The notes: generated by a model from the letters alone, not told the origin. 64,000 bases of DNA from Marinobacter sp. BW6 (GCF_008107725.1 NZ_VIRN01000064.1:1488001-1552000), one strand, 5' to 3'; shown: positions 43,028 through 53,536, counted from the stretch's first letter. Translations and numbers: made by a program.

Positions 43028-43058
43028 GTAGGTCGGATTAGCAAAGCGTAATCCGACA
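43028..43058 (+). repeat. Family B REP-like repeat
   Basis: Nearly identical to the copy at 42967 with GCAAAGC centre; a tandem third copy that ends 6 nt before the mgtE stop. Confidence 0.9.
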
Positions 43059-43063
43059 GCTGG

Positions 43064-44425
43064 TCAGGCATAGAAAATCGTAGCGAGGCCAAGAAAGGCC
43101 ATAAACCCGACCACGTCCGTGACGGTCGTAAGAATCACGCTGCCTGCCAGGGCCGGGTCGATATTCCGCGATTTGAGAAACAGTGGCAGTACCGTTCCCA
43201 CCAATGCCGCGGCAACCAGGTTGATCACCAGCGCAGCGGCGATGATCGCGCCAATCAGTACCTCCTGGAACCAGAGCATGGCGGCACCGGCCACCACGGC
43301 GGCCCAGAGCAGGCCGTTCAATATCCCTGACAGGAATTCCCGGTTGAGTAGCCAGCCTACGTTGGCGCCGCTGATCTGGCCCACGGCCATGCCGCGAATC
43401 ACCAGGGTGAGGGTCTGACTGCCGGCAATGCCGCCCATACTGGCGACAATCGGCATCAGCACCGCAAGCGCCACCACTTTGGCGATGGTGTCTTCAAACA
43501 ACCCGATGACGCCGGATGCGGTCAGTGCCGTAATCAGGTTGATGCCCAGCCAGACGGCACGGCGACGGGTGGTTTTCCACACCGGCGCAAAAGTGTCCTC
43601 GTCTTCATCCAGACCGGCCATGCTCATCAGGGAGTGGTCCGCATCCTCCCGGATAACATCAACCACGTCATCGATGGTGATGCGACCCAGCAGTCGGCCT
43701 TCCTCATTTACCACCGGCGCCGAGATCAGATCGTAGCGCTCAAACAATGTCGCTACCTTGGTGTCGGAGAGGCTCACGGGAATAGGCTCGATGTCGGTAT
43801 CCATCACTTCCCGCACGGTGGAGGCGGGGTTGGACACCAGCATTTTGGTGATTGGCAGCATGCCAATGAAATCATCGCGGCGACTGACCACGATGAGGTT
43901 GTCGGTCATCGGCGGTAGATTGCGGTGTCGGCGCAGGTAACGCAGTACAACGTCGATGCTGATGTCCGGACGCACGGTAATGGTGTCCGTGTTCATCAGG
44001 CCGCCGGCGGTGTCCTCCGGGTAGGAGAGAACTTCCTCCACGCGCTGTCGGTCCTGCTCGTCCATGGTGTCCAGGACTTCCTGGATCACCGTATCCGGCA
44101 GCTGCTGCAGCAAGTCGGCCAGGTCGTCCGACTCGAAATCCTCGATGATATCCGCCAGTTCCTGTGCGTTCAGCTGGCTCAGGAAGTAACCACGGATATC
44201 GTCACTCAGATACTGGAGAACTTCCCCTTCCAGTTGCTTGTCGACGAGATTCCACAGCAGGGCACGCTGCCGGGGCGGGGAGGACTCCAGCAGATGGGCA
44301 ATGTCACTGGGGCTCAGGCCACCGTTCAGGATGCGGGCAACCTGCTTCAGTGCGCCACTGTCCAGGGCTTCGCTCAGAGAACGAAGGCGCTGGCGGGCCT
44401 GGCTTTTTTCCAGAATATCGGTCAT
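43064..44425 (-). CDS. mgtE: Magnesium transporter MgtE
   Basis: Mg2+-gated channel of the inner membrane. 453 residues: N-terminal superhelical domain, paired CBS domains (SYPEDTAGGLMNTDTITVR), then five membrane helices including GGIAGSQTLTLVIRGMA of the pore. 93 nt downstream of ptsO on the minus strand. Confidence 0.95.
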   Translation of the reverse strand: MTDILEKSQARQRLRSLSEALDSGALKQVARILNGGLSPSDIAHLLESSPPRQRALLWNLVDKQLEGEVLQYLSDDIRGYFLSQLNAQELADIIEDFESDDLADLLQQLPDTVIQEVLDTMDEQDRQRVEEVLSYPEDTAGGLMNTDTITVRPDISIDVVLRYLRRHRNLPPMTDNLIVVSRRDDFIGMLPITKMLVSNPASTVREVMDTDIEPIPVSLSDTKVATLFERYDLISAPVVNEEGRLLGRITIDDVVDVIREDADHSLMSMAGLDEDEDTFAPVWKTTRRRAVWLGINLITALTASGVIGLFEDTIAKVVALAVLMPIVASMGGIAGSQTLTLVIRGMAVGQISGANVGWLLNREFLSGILNGLLWAAVVAGAAMLWFQEVLIGAIIAAALVINLVAAALVGTVLPLFLKSRNIDPALAGSVILTTVTDVVGFMAFLGLATIFYA

Positions 44426-44518
44426 GAATCACCCGGCGTCAGAAAACGCCTGTATTATAGCGGAGTTAGCCGCTATCGGTGAGAAAGAGTTGTAGGTGAA
44501 TGCCGTACGGAAAGGGAA

Positions 44519-44788
44519 TTACTCACCCTCACCGAAATAGTCATTGATCAGTTCCACCAGCGCCTCGATGGCCTGTTCTTCGTCCGGCCCCTCGGCAATG
44601 AGTTCCACATCGGTCCCTTTGCTGGCGGCCAGCATCATCACCTGCATGATGTTCTTCGCGTCCACATCCCGGCCCTTGCCACTGATACGCACGCTGCTGT
44701 CGAATTCGGATGCCGTGTTGACGAGCTTCGCCGTAGCGCGCGCATGCAGGCCCAGTTTGTTGATAATAGTAATGGGGCGGCGAATCAT
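44519..44788 (-). CDS. ptsO: Nitrogen PTS phosphocarrier NPr (PtsO)
   Basis: HPr-like carrier of the regulatory PTS-Ntr chain. 89 residues; the phosphorylated histidine is H15 in NKLGLHARAT. The start MIRRPITI at 44788 is 7 nt after the rapZ stop; the longer frame upstream is antisense-free read-through of rapZ sequence and not used. Confidence 0.94.
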   Translation of the reverse strand: MIRRPITIINKLGLHARATAKLVNTASEFDSSVRISGKGRDVDAKNIMQVMMLAASKGTDVELIAEGPDEEQAIEALVELINDYFGEGE

Positions 44789-44795
44789 GGTTCGA

Positions 44796-45680
44796 TCAGA
44801 TCTCTTCCCGAGTCTGCAGGTGTGGCAGTTCGGTGTGGCGTACCTGCACATTGCTGTAACGTTGCCGGAAGTACTCACCCAACTGCTCGCACACGTACAC
44901 CGACCGGTGCTGACCGCCAGTACAGCCAATGGAAATGGTCATGTAGCTGCGGTTACTGTCTGCGAAAGAGGGCAGCCAGGTATCCAGGAATGATTTCAGG
45001 TCTTCGATCATCTTCCGGCTTGCCGGTTCTTTTTCCAGAAACTCGATAACCGGCTGATCGGTACCGACGTACTTGCGGAGGCTGGTATCCCAGTAGGGGT
45101 TGGGCAGACAGCGAACATCGAAGACGTAGTCGGAATCCAGCGGTACACCGTGTTTAAAGCCGAATGATTGGAACAACAGGGCCAACTCCTGATCTTTTCG
45201 ACCCACCACCCGTTGCTTCACCATATCCCGGAGTTCGTACATGGACATGCCAGTGGTATTCACGTACAGGTCGGAAAGTTTGGAGAGGGGCTCAAGAAGC
45301 TTCTTTTCGCTGGTAATGGCTTCCCGAAGGGAGGTCTTGTCGTCACTCAACGGATGCTTTCTGCGGGTCGCGTGGAAGCGCTGAAGGAGAGACTGCTCGT
45401 CGGCATCCAGAAAGATGATTTCAACGGTAACCCCGGTTTCCTGAAGGCGCCGATAAATATCTTCGAAATTGGCCAACTCTCCGGAAAGGTTCCGTGCATC
45501 GATGCTTACGGCCATCTTGCCCAGCCGGCCAGGTTTGGTCTGGCTGGCCGCTTCCCGGGTAAGGGGGAAGAGCAGGCCGATGGGGAGGTTGTCGATACAA
45601 TAGAACCCAAGGTCTTCCAGCACATGAAGAGCGGTACTCTTGCCCGAGCCGGATCTGCCACTGACGATAATCAGCTTCAT
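44796..45680 (-). CDS. rapZ: RNase adapter protein RapZ
   Basis: Nucleotide-binding RNA adaptor (GlmZ turnover in enterics). About 294 residues; Walker A GRSGSGKST near residue 8, C-terminal IGCTGGQHRSVYV. ATG at 45680 has GGAGGT 9 nt upstream, better placed than for GTG 45686. Confidence 0.95.
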   Translation of the reverse strand: MKLIIVSGRSGSGKSTALHVLEDLGFYCIDNLPIGLLFPLTREAASQTKPGRLGKMAVSIDARNLSGELANFEDIYRRLQETGVTVEIIFLDADEQSLLQRFHATRRKHPLSDDKTSLREAITSEKKLLEPLSKLSDLYVNTTGMSMYELRDMVKQRVVGRKDQELALLFQSFGFKHGVPLDSDYVFDVRCLPNPYWDTSLRKYVGTDQPVIEFLEKEPASRKMIEDLKSFLDTWLPSFADSNRSYMTISIGCTGGQHRSVYVCEQLGEYFRQRYSNVQVRHTELPHLQTREEI

Positions 45681-45708
45681 GACCACCTTACCTCCACTGC
45701 AATGAATG

Positions 45709-46179
45709 TCATCCGCCTGAGGCGGTCATGCGCTGGTACAGCGTACTGGCGTCCTCGCATTGCCGGAGGCGATCACAGAACGACCGCTCATTGAACTTTT
45801 CGGCCAGTTGGCTGAGCAGTTCCAGGTGTTCGCTCGTTGCCTCCTTCGGGACGATCAGGGCAAAGATCAGATCCACCGGCTGATTGTCGATAGCATCGAA
45901 CTCGACGCTTTCTTCAAGCGTCATCAGCACGCCCACCACGTGATCAAGCCCTTCCAGACGGCAGTGGGGAATGGCGATCCCCTGGCCAATGCCGGTGCTG
46001 CCCAGGCGCTCACGGGAAATGAGGTTGTTGAAAAGCTGGGTCTCGCTGAGCGTGTTGTCCTGATGGTTTATCTGCTCGGCAATAAACTCCAGGGCCCGTT
46101 TCTTGCTGGACGCAGGTACCCTGCAGAGGGTGAGCTCCGGCGCAAGAATGTTGTCTATGGTCAGGGATGTGTCGCTCAT
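45709..46179 (-). CDS. ptsN: Nitrogen PTS enzyme IIA (PtsN)
   Basis: EIIA-Ntr, 156 residues, phospho-acceptor H72 in GIGQGIAIPHCR. Regulatory, linked to potassium, nitrogen and envelope responses. Sits between hpf and rapZ, downstream of a terminator-like hairpin. Confidence 0.95.
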   Translation of the reverse strand: MSDTSLTIDNILAPELTLCRVPASSKKRALEFIAEQINHQDNTLSETQLFNNLISRERLGSTGIGQGIAIPHCRLEGLDHVVGVLMTLEESVEFDAIDNQPVDLIFALIVPKEATSEHLELLSQLAEKFNERSFCDRLRQCEDASTLYQRMTASGG

Positions 46180-46199
46180 GGATCGACTGCATTTCCGTT

Positions 46200-46235
46200 A
46201 AAAAAAAGGCTGCGACACGTTACTCATGTCGCAGC
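46200..46235 (-). terminator. Terminator between hpf and ptsN
   Basis: Read on the minus strand: GCTGCGACA, 9-nt loop, TGTCGCAGC, then a run of eight T. It follows hpf and precedes ptsN within the rpoN cluster, so it should reduce or separate ptsN-rapZ-ptsO expression from rpoN-hpf. Confidence 0.85.
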
Positions 46236-46266
46236 TCGATTAGATGACTTGCATGAAAACAGCCAG

Positions 46267-46575
46267 TTAGCGAGAGCCGTTTCCGTGCATCCGTTCTACA
46301 TTCTTTTCCTTGTGCTTGAGGATCTGACGGTCCAGCTTGTCGATAAGGGCATCAATGGCCGCGTACATATCCTCGTTTTCTGCCTTTGCGTGAATCTCAC
46401 CACCTACCACGTGCAATGTGGCTTCCGCAATCTGGCGCACCTTTTCCACTTCCAGGGTCACCTGGCAGTTACTGATGTGGTCAAAGTGACGCTCGAGCTT
46501 CTCGAACTTCTCTGAAACGTAATCCTTCAGTGCGGGAGTCAGTTCTACGTGATGGCCTGAAATATTGAGTTGCAT
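46267..46575 (-). CDS. hpf: Ribosome hibernation promoting factor, short form
   Basis: 102 residues. MQLNISGHHVELTPALKDYV is the HPF signature; the length fits the short HPF that cooperates with RMF to form 100S ribosomes. Immediately downstream of rpoN. Confidence 0.94.
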   Translation of the reverse strand: MQLNISGHHVELTPALKDYVSEKFEKLERHFDHISNCQVTLEVEKVRQIAEATLHVVGGEIHAKAENEDMYAAIDALIDKLDRQILKHKEKNVERMHGNGSR

Positions 46576-46598
46576 AGGCGTCTCCTGTTGTCATCATG

Positions 46599-46644
46599 CC
46601 GGCTCCCGGGAGCCGGTCTGGGTGCTGGCGCATTGTGCGCCGGC
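46599..46644. other. Two GC-rich hairpins in the rpoN-hpf spacer
   Basis: CCGGCTCCCGGGAGCCGG (46599-46616), an 18-bp perfect palindrome, and GCTGGCGCA...TGCGCCGGC (46624-46644). No T-run. They lie in the 100-nt rpoN-hpf spacer and could stabilise the upstream rpoN mRNA or modulate hpf. Confidence 0.5.
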
Positions 46645-46675
46645 GAATACGGTGTTGCGTCCCGTCCCGGGGTAT

Positions 46676-48196
46676 TCAGACCAGCCGCTTGCGTTCGTTG
46701 GACGGCGGAATGTGCATGGCCTCCCGGTACTTGGCAACGGTGCGTCGCGCAACCTTGATACCCTGTTCCCCTAGCATGGCTGCAATTTTACTGTCGCTCA
46801 ACGGCTTTTTGGGTGTTTCGGCGGCAATCAACTTCTTGATCATCGCGCGGATGGCCGTGGAAGAGCATTCTCCGCCCTCATCAGTGCTGACATGGCTGGA
46901 GAAGAAATACTTCAGTTCGAAAATACCCCGGGGGGTATGCATGTATTTCTGGGTGGTTACCCGTGAAATCGTTGATTCATGCATTTCCACCGCCTGGGCG
47001 ATGTCTGAAAGAATCAACGGCTTCATCGCTTCCTCGCCGTGATCCAGGAATCCCTGTTGGTGCTCAACAATACGGGTCGCCACTTTCAGCAGGGTTTCAT
47101 TGCGGCTCTGCAGGCTTTTGATAAACCACTTGGCTTCCTGCAACTGATCGCGCAGGTAGGTGTTGTCTGCACTGCTGTCCGCACGCCTTATAAGTGAAGC
47201 ATAGCTGGCATTGACCCGGATGCGCGGTGCAATTTCCGGATTCAGTTCAACACGCCAGCGGCCATTGTGTTTTCGAACGATCACATCCGGAATGACGTAG
47301 TCGGGTTCGGCGCGGTCAATAACGTCGCCCGGCCGTGGGTTCAGGCCGGTAATCAGCGCCAGGACTTCCCGCAGCTGGTCTTCTTTCAGGCGGCTGCGAC
47401 GCAGCAACTGGGCGTAGTCCCGGTTGCCCAGCAGGTTGATGTAGTGGGTGATCACCAGGCGCGCCTGGGCGAGCCAGGGGGTTTCCGGTGGCAACTGGTT
47501 GAGCTGGATCAGGAGGCATTCCTGGAGGTCCCGGGCAAACACGCCGGGGGGATCAAAGTGCTGGAGGCGATGCAGGACGGCTTCCACTTCATCCAGTTCA
47601 AGAGGGTCTTCTTCGTTCTCATCCAGCATTCCGGCGTGGATTTCTTCCAGTGGGCTGGTGAGATAGCCTCGCTCATCCACAGCATCCATCAGGGCATGGG
47701 CAATGGCCTGGTCCCGCTCACTCAAGGGGGTCAGGTTGAGCTGCCATTCCAGGTGATCCTGAAGGGTTTCCGTGGGCGAGTTGCGAGTCTCGAAATCGTG
47801 ATCGTTCTCGTCGTCATTGCGGGCTGCCGGGGCAGGCGCGGACTGGTAAATGTCGTCCCAGGCAGTGTCTACCGGCAGATCGTCCGGAATGTTATCCGGA
47901 ATTTCGTTCTCCGAGGACCAGTCCGGACCGTTCTCGGATTCGTCCCAGTCGCTGGACGGTTCGGGAGCGGCTTCTGCTGCAGACTCGGCTGCATTGGCAT
48001 CACGTTCGTCGTTTTCGGTGGCTGCGTCGGTCTGATCATCGTCCTCGGAGGTCTCCAGCATCGGGTTGGATTCCAGTGCCTGCTGGATTTCCTGCTGAAG
48101 GTCGAGGGTGGAGAGCTGGAGAAGCCGGATCGCCTGTTGCAGCTGGGGCGTCATGGTCAGGCTCTGACCCAGCTTTAACTGTAAGGAGGCTTTCAT
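46676..48196 (-). CDS. rpoN: RNA polymerase sigma-54 factor RpoN
   Basis: About 506 residues. N-terminal activator-interaction region [20 protein letters not shown], a long acidic linker (about residues 55-115), core-binding region, HTH, and the RpoN box [15 protein letters not shown] near the C-terminus. Start at 48196 is chosen over the GTG two codons upstream; AAGGAGG is slightly inside so the exact start is not certain. Confidence 0.96.
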   Translation of the reverse strand: MKASLQLKLGQSLTMTPQLQQAIRLLQLSTLDLQQEIQQALESNPMLETSEDDDQTDAATENDERDANAAESAAEAAPEPSSDWDESENGPDWSSENEIPDNIPDDLPVDTAWDDIYQSAPAPAARNDDENDHDFETRNSPTETLQDHLEWQLNLTPLSERDQAIAHALMDAVDERGYLTSPLEEIHAGMLDENEEDPLELDEVEAVLHRLQHFDPPGVFARDLQECLLIQLNQLPPETPWLAQARLVITHYINLLGNRDYAQLLRRSRLKEDQLREVLALITGLNPRPGDVIDRAEPDYVIPDVIVRKHNGRWRVELNPEIAPRIRVNASYASLIRRADSSADNTYLRDQLQEAKWFIKSLQSRNETLLKVATRIVEHQQGFLDHGEEAMKPLILSDIAQAVEMHESTISRVTTQKYMHTPRGIFELKYFFSSHVSTDEGGECSSTAIRAMIKKLIAAETPKKPLSDSKIAAMLGEQGIKVARRTVAKYREAMHIPPSNERKRLV

Positions 48197-48353
48197 AACC
48201 ATGGTTCAGGATCCGTCACTCATCAGCGCTTTGTGTCATAAGTCGTGAAAAAATCTTTATATGCCGGTTACTTGCCGTGGTTTTATTTTACCCTAGCAAG
48301 TTCTTTGCCGAGTTTACTTGCTACAGATCATCAAAACAATGAGCCATTCGCTG

Positions 48354-49079
48354 TCAAAGCCTGAATTCGTCGCCCAGGTAGACTTCCTTGACCTGCTGGT
48401 TGGCCAGGATCGCCTCGGCATTGCCGGAGGCGATGATGTGGCCGCCGGAGACAATGTACGCGTTCTCGCAGATGTCCAGGGTCTCTCGCACGTTGTGATC
48501 GGTAATCAGTACGCCGATACTCTTGTCCCGCAGATGCCGGATGATGTGTTTGATGTCACTGACAGATATGGGATCGACACCGGCAAAGGGCTCATCCAGA
48601 AGGATGAAGGCCGGTTCCATGGCCAGCGCCCGGGCAATTTCCACCCGTCGCCGTTCACCGCCGGACAGGGCCATACCAACGCTGTCCCGGATGTGGGTTA
48701 TATGGAATTCCTCCAATAGCTCCTCTAGCTTTTTTTCTCGCTCCGCCTTGCCAAGGCCCTGACGAGTCTCGAGGATGGCCATGATATTGTCTCGCACCGT
48801 CAGTTTGCGGAACACCGAGGCTTCCTGGGGCAGGTAACCGATGCCCTGGCGGGCCCGGCCGTGCATCGGCAGAGGCGTGATATCCCGGCTGTCGATCGTG
48901 ATTCGGCCGTGATCGGCGGGTATCAGCCCCACGATCATATAAAAGCAGGTGGTTTTCCCGGCGCCGTTGGGACCAAGCAACCCGACAATTTCCCCGCTGC
49001 GGATTTCCAGGGAGACGTCGATTACCACTTTTTTCTGTTTGTAACTCTTCGCCAGATTACTGGCTCTCAGAACTGCCAT
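48354..49079 (-). CDS. lptB: LPS export ATPase LptB
   Basis: ABC ATPase of the LptB2FGC complex. 241 residues: Walker [12 protein letters not shown], signature [15 protein letters not shown], Walker [14 protein letters not shown]. Overlaps lptA by 23 bp. Confidence 0.96.
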   Translation of the reverse strand: MAVLRASNLAKSYKQKKVVIDVSLEIRSGEIVGLLGPNGAGKTTCFYMIVGLIPADHGRITIDSRDITPLPMHGRARQGIGYLPQEASVFRKLTVRDNIMAILETRQGLGKAEREKKLEELLEEFHITHIRDSVGMALSGGERRRVEIARALAMEPAFILLDEPFAGVDPISVSDIKHIIRHLRDKSIGVLITDHNVRETLDICENAYIVSGGHIIASGNAEAILANQQVKEVYLGDEFRL

Positions 49080-49623
49080 CGGTTTCCTGTTTATCAGTGC
49101 GTCTGTCGGCGCTGCGTGGCTGAATCACCATTTCTACCCGGCCGCTGCCCTCGCCGGTGTCCGCGCCGCCTTCAGCGGTCACTACCCGGCCAGCGGTATC
49201 ATAATGAATGACATCGCCGCGGAACAGGTTGCCATTCTGTTCGATGACCGCTTCCCGTTCAAAGGTCAGTCGGCTGTCGGTGGCTGACCAGGTAATATTC
49301 AGCGCCCGTGCGTCGGTTTCGCCTTCACCCTCCTGGGTCGGTTGCCGGTATCTGGCAGGAGTGCCAGAGGCCTCTATCCGACTCAGGCCGCCCTCTGTGC
49401 GGTAGAGAACCACACGGTCCGCGCTCAGGCGGGTGTTGCCCTGCTCGAGTTCTACAGTCCCGGTATAAGTGGCAATGCCCTGGCCGTCGTCCAGGCGGGC
49501 ATTGTCGGCAGTGACCTTGATGGGGGTGTCGGAATCAAGGTCGAAAGCAGCCACCGGGCCAGTCATCGTGACCGTCAGCAGGGCAGCCATCAGGCTCCGG
49601 TATCGGTTAGTTTCCGGTTTCAT
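49057..49623 (-). CDS. lptA: LPS transport periplasmic protein LptA
   Basis: Periplasmic beta-jellyroll bridge. 188 residues with a signal peptide ending near GPVAAF, then [20 protein letters not shown], typical LptA. The C-terminus is a charged tail. Overlaps lptC by 17 bp. Confidence 0.94.
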   Translation of the reverse strand: MKPETNRYRSLMAALLTVTMTGPVAAFDLDSDTPIKVTADNARLDDGQGIATYTGTVELEQGNTRLSADRVVLYRTEGGLSRIEASGTPARYRQPTQEGEGETDARALNITWSATDSRLTFEREAVIEQNGNLFRGDVIHYDTAGRVVTAEGGADTGEGSGRVEMVIQPRSADRRTDKQETDGSSESQ

Positions 49624-50191
49624 AGCGTCCTTCCACCTGGGAGTTCAGTTCCAGAATCCGCTCGTCTATCCACGCCTTCATGCCCGTGGCCCGGGTAATA
49701 CCGGTAACGTCGCGTATTTCTACGGGTGCGTCTGTATATACCATGCCCCGATCGTTATCCAGGGTCAGGGTAGATGTTGTCAGGGTGGCGTCCCGTTCAC
49801 CAACAGTGCGCTGAATCCGGACATTGTCCGTCAGGTACACCAGATTCTGGTTTTGCAGCAGGCTGCCATTCTCGGCTTCAACAATCCAGGGCAGGGCATT
49901 CTCGCCGCCATACAGTTCGGCACGGGGGGATTCCATGGTGGCCAGGTTGCCTTCCTCAAACTGTTCAATGCGGGGACTGGTGAATCGGATCTTCAGGTTG
50001 CCCGATTCGTCGAAGGACGTGTACTGGCCATTAACCACGAAGCCGTCCGGCTCGGCATCGCCTCGCAGCGCCGCTGCCTCATCATCAATCACCGGTGGCT
50101 CATCGCTTTGCCAGAGCAAAAAGACCGCTGCCACCACGGTGCCAGCCAGCGCCAGTGTTCGCAGCCAGGGCCGGTCCGGGAGCCAGTTCAC
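49607..50191 (-). CDS. lptC: LPS export protein LptC
   Basis: Inner-membrane anchored beta-jellyroll of the Lpt bridge. 194 residues: one N-terminal helix (LRTLALAGTVVAAVFLLW) then DGFVVNGQYTSFDESGNL. Overlaps kdsC by 4 bp. Confidence 0.92.
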   Translation of the reverse strand: MNWLPDRPWLRTLALAGTVVAAVFLLWQSDEPPVIDDEAAALRGDAEPDGFVVNGQYTSFDESGNLKIRFTSPRIEQFEEGNLATMESPRAELYGGENALPWIVEAENGSLLQNQNLVYLTDNVRIQRTVGERDATLTTSTLTLDNDRGMVYTDAPVEIRDVTGITRATGMKAWIDERILELNSQVEGRYETGN

Positions 50192-50736
50192 GCCTCGGGC
50201 TCCAGATAGGGCGCAAGTGCAGACTCAAGCTTGCCATGGGCAGTCAGCAGCAAATCGCAGGCTTCCCGCACCGCGCCCTCGCCGCCCCGGGCATGGGTGC
50301 AGTAGTCGGCATGTTGACGCACCAGCCAGTAACCATTGGGAACAGTGATGCCCAGTCCAGCGAACCTGAGCGCTGGCAGGTCTGGAAGATCATCGCCCAT
50401 GTAGGCGATGGACTCCGGGCTGATATCCATGGTGCTGACCAGTTCCTGAAGGGCTATCTTCTTATCCTCGCGCCCCTGCATCAGGTGCGGAATGCCCAGA
50501 TCCCGCATGCGCTTTTCGGTGAGAGGTGATTTTCGCCCGGTGATCACGGCCACGGTGATCCCCGCTGCCATAAGTTGTTTCAGACCAAGGCCGTCAAGGA
50601 TGTTGAAGGCCTTGAGCTCATCACCGTTGGCGCTGAAATAAAGCTTGCCGTCGCTCATGATACCGTCGACATCGAGAGCAATCAGGCGGATTTTCGCGGC
50701 TTTTTCCAGAAGAGAGTCCGGCCATGGGTGCTTCAT
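50188..50736 (-). CDS. kdsC: KDO 8-phosphate phosphatase KdsC
   Basis: HAD-family phosphatase giving free KDO for LPS inner core. 182 residues; catalytic DxD is D22/D24 in LIALDVDGIMSDG, with ITGRKS and YMGDDLPDLPA completing the HAD motifs. 1 nt after kdsD. Confidence 0.94.
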   Translation of the reverse strand: MKHPWPDSLLEKAAKIRLIALDVDGIMSDGKLYFSANGDELKAFNILDGLGLKQLMAAGITVAVITGRKSPLTEKRMRDLGIPHLMQGREDKKIALQELVSTMDISPESIAYMGDDLPDLPALRFAGLGITVPNGYWLVRQHADYCTHARGGEGAVREACDLLLTAHGKLESALAPYLEPEA

Positions 50737-50737
50737 A

Positions 50738-51718
50738 TCAGATCACCCCGGCCCGCAGCAGGTCATGCATGTTGATGGCGCCAACGAGACCGCCCTGTTC
50801 GTCGGTCACCGGCAGGGCGTTAATCTTCATTTCCTCCATGATGTTGAGCGCTTCCGCAGCCAGGTGATCGGCCTGTATGGTTTTGCCATTCCGGGTCATC
50901 ACCTCGTTGATGGCCGTATTATGAAAATCCACGGATCGATCCAGAGTCCGACGCAGGTCACCGTCCGTAAATATTCCGGTAAGAGAGCCTTCCTGGTTGA
51001 CGACGGTGGTCATACCGAGACCCTTGCGGGAGATTTCCAGGAGAGCGCCACTCAGTGGCGTACCCTCTGTGACGACCGGAATCTGATCACCGGTATGCAT
51101 GATGTCGGATACCCGAAGCAGGAGCCGGCGACCCAGGCTGCCGCCGGGATGGGAGAAGGCAAAATCCTCGGCACTGAAACCGCGGGCTTCAAGAAGGGCA
51201 ACCGCCAGGGCGTCTCCCATGACCAGGGTGGCCGTTGTTGAGGACGTGGGAGCAAGACCCAGTGGGCAGGCTTCGACCATGACGCTCACATCCAGGTTGG
51301 CCACGGCTTCCCGGGCCAGGGTGGAGTTGGCGTTGCCGGTCATGCTGATCAGGGGCGCGCCCATGCGTTTGATCAGCGGTAGAATGGTGATCACCTCGCT
51401 GGTGTTGCCGCTGTTGGAGATGGCAATCACCACGTCCTGAGGCGTTATCATACCCATGTCACCATGGCTTGCCTCGCCGGGGTGAACGAAAAACGATGGC
51501 GTTCCGGTACTGGCCAGCGTGGCTGCAATCTTGTTGCCGATGTGGCCGGATTTTCCCATGCCGGTCACAACCACGCGGCCTTTACAGTTCATAATGACTT
51601 CGCATGCCAGTGTGAACTGGTCATCGATTCGGCTCTCAAGGGCATCAATGGCATCGCGCTCAATGCGAATGGCGCGGATGGCAGAGGTTCGGAAATCGCT
51701 GGAAGTCTGTTCGGTCAT
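50738..51718 (-). CDS. kdsD: Arabinose-5-phosphate isomerase KdsD
   Basis: Converts ribulose 5-phosphate to arabinose 5-phosphate for KDO. 326 residues: SIS domain (VVTGMGKSGHIGNKIAATLA) and two C-terminal CBS domains. First gene of the kdsD-kdsC-lptC-lptA-lptB run, divergent from mlaF. Confidence 0.94.
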   Translation of the reverse strand: MTEQTSSDFRTSAIRAIRIERDAIDALESRIDDQFTLACEVIMNCKGRVVVTGMGKSGHIGNKIAATLASTGTPSFFVHPGEASHGDMGMITPQDVVIAISNSGNTSEVITILPLIKRMGAPLISMTGNANSTLAREAVANLDVSVMVEACPLGLAPTSSTTATLVMGDALAVALLEARGFSAEDFAFSHPGGSLGRRLLLRVSDIMHTGDQIPVVTEGTPLSGALLEISRKGLGMTTVVNQEGSLTGIFTDGDLRRTLDRSVDFHNTAINEVMTRNGKTIQADHLAAEALNIMEEMKINALPVTDEQGGLVGAINMHDLLRAGVI

Positions 51719-51906
51719 CGGGCTTTAGGCCTGGCTGTCGGGACATTGAAAATGTTGGTGAGAGTATACCATTTTCACCCCGCAACGATGCCCGGTTACT
51801 GAAAGTTCAGTCAAACTGATCATTGCTATCAGTACATTTTGCGCTCTTTGGATTGAGCTTGAACGCCCCATGGCATAATGTAGCGCCTCTTTGAAAGGTA
51901 AGGACT

Positions 51907-52719
51907 ATGGATTCACCGGCTTACATATCGCTCAAGGATGTCGTGTTCTCCCGCTCAGGGCGCCGTATCTTCGACGGTGTCAGCCTGGATATTCCCCGTG
52001 GCAAAATAACCGCTATCATGGGCCCCAGCGGAACCGGTAAAACCACCCTGCTTCGGCTTATTGGCGGCCAGCTCAGGCCGGATGCTGGTAGTGTTATGGT
52101 GGATGGCCATGAGGTGCCAAAGCTCAAGCGCAAGGCGCTCTACAGCCTCCGGGAAAAGATGGGCATGCTGTTCCAGAGTGGGGCCTTGTTCACCGACCTG
52201 AGCGTGTTCGAGAACGTCGCCTTCCCGCTTCGTGTGCACACAAAACTGCCGGAAGATATGATTCGAGACATCGTCCTGATGAAGCTTGAAGCGGTCGGTT
52301 TGCGCGGAGCCCGCCAGCTGATGCCCTCGGAGCTTTCCGGAGGTATGACCCGCCGGGTAGCCCTGGCCCGCAGTATTGCCCTGGATCCGGAACTCATTAT
52401 GTATGACGAGCCATTTGCCGGCCAGGACCCGATTGCCATGGGCGTTCTGGTCAAGCTGATCCGTGATCTGAACAGTTCCATGGGTCTGACCAGTGTTCTG
52501 GTCTCCCATGATGTGCCGGAATCCCTCAGCATCTGCCATTACGCCTGTATCATCTCGGACGGTAAGGTGATTGGCGAGGGCACGCCCGAGGAGCTGAGGG
52601 CGCATCCGTCCGGGAAGGTCCAGCAATTCCTCCAGGGGCAGCCAGATGGCCCGGTGCCTTTTCATTACCCGGCCGAGGATGCCGCCCAGGACTTTGCGTT
52701 GTCCGGAGGTGTCTCTTGA
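51907..52719 (+). CDS. mlaF: Phospholipid transport ATPase MlaF
   Basis: ABC ATPase of the MlaFEDB complex. 270 residues: [37 protein letters not shown]. First of mlaFEDCB. A CATAAT -10-like hexamer lies at 51874. Confidence 0.95.
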   Translation: MDSPAYISLKDVVFSRSGRRIFDGVSLDIPRGKITAIMGPSGTGKTTLLRLIGGQLRPDAGSVMVDGHEVPKLKRKALYSLREKMGMLFQSGALFTDLSVFENVAFPLRVHTKLPEDMIRDIVLMKLEAVGLRGARQLMPSELSGGMTRRVALARSIALDPELIMYDEPFAGQDPIAMGVLVKLIRDLNSSMGLTSVLVSHDVPESLSICHYACIISDGKVIGEGTPEELRAHPSGKVQQFLQGQPDGPVPFHYPAEDAAQDFALSGGVS

Positions 52720-53498
52720 TCGACAGGATCGCGGCATTCGGGCGCCTCGGGCTTGATTTAGTTTCGTCTTTCGGTCGTTCTGGCCGGTTTCTTGCGGGCG
52801 TTCTGGGTGGTGTGCCCAGGCCGGCAACCGGTTTCCCGCTTCTGATGAAGCAGCTTTACGCCGTCGGTGTCCTGTCCCTCGCCATTATTGTGGTTTCGGG
52901 TCTGTTTATCGGCATGGTGCTAGGGCTGCAGGGCTACACGATCCTGAGCGACTATGGCTCTGAAGCGGCGATCGGTCAGATGATTGCTCTGACCCTGGTG
53001 CGCGAACTCGGGCCGGTGGTGACTGCATTGCTGTTCGCCGGCCGGGCAGGCTCGGCGCTGACGGCAGAGATTGGCCTTATGAAAGCCACCGAGCAGTTGT
53101 CCAGCATGGAGATGATGGGCGTGGATCCGTTGCGGCGTGTCATTGCGCCCCGGCTCTGGGCTGGTTTCATAGCCATGCCGGTGCTCGCGGTGATTTTCTC
53201 GGTGGTCGGCATCTGGGGAGGTATGCTGGTGGGTGTCGATTGGCTGGGCGTGTTTGAGGGCTCCTTCTGGGGCAATATGCAGTCGTCGGTCGATTTTGTG
53301 GATGATGTCCTGAACGGCGTCATCAAGAGCGTCGTTTTCGGCTTCGTTTGCGCCTGGATTGCGGTCTACCAGGGCTATGACTGTGTGCCGACATCGGCAG
53401 GTATCAGTTCGGCGACCACCAAAACCGTTGTGTACTCATCGCTGGCGGTGCTGGGGCTGGACTTCGTGCTTACCGCTGTCATGTTTGGCGATTTCTGA
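52716..53498 (+). CDS. mlaE: Phospholipid transport permease MlaE
   Basis: 260 residues, five to six membrane helices; [20 protein letters not shown] is the MlaE signature. Starts at TTG overlapping the mlaF stop (TTGA), with GGAGG six nt upstream. Confidence 0.95.
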   Translation: MIDRIAAFGRLGLDLVSSFGRSGRFLAGVLGGVPRPATGFPLLMKQLYAVGVLSLAIIVVSGLFIGMVLGLQGYTILSDYGSEAAIGQMIALTLVRELGPVVTALLFAGRAGSALTAEIGLMKATEQLSSMEMMGVDPLRRVIAPRLWAGFIAMPVLAVIFSVVGIWGGMLVGVDWLGVFEGSFWGNMQSSVDFVDDVLNGVIKSVVFGFVCAWIAVYQGYDCVPTSAGISSATTKTVVYSSLAVLGLDFVLTAVMFGDF

Positions 53499-53536
53499 AT
53501 CATCGATTAACGAGATAAAACATACCGGAGCCGGAA

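Noticed and set aside
42917..43058. CRISPR array suspected from regularly spaced repeats
   Set aside because: Only three copies in mixed orientation with unequal spacers; each is an independent REP palindrome.
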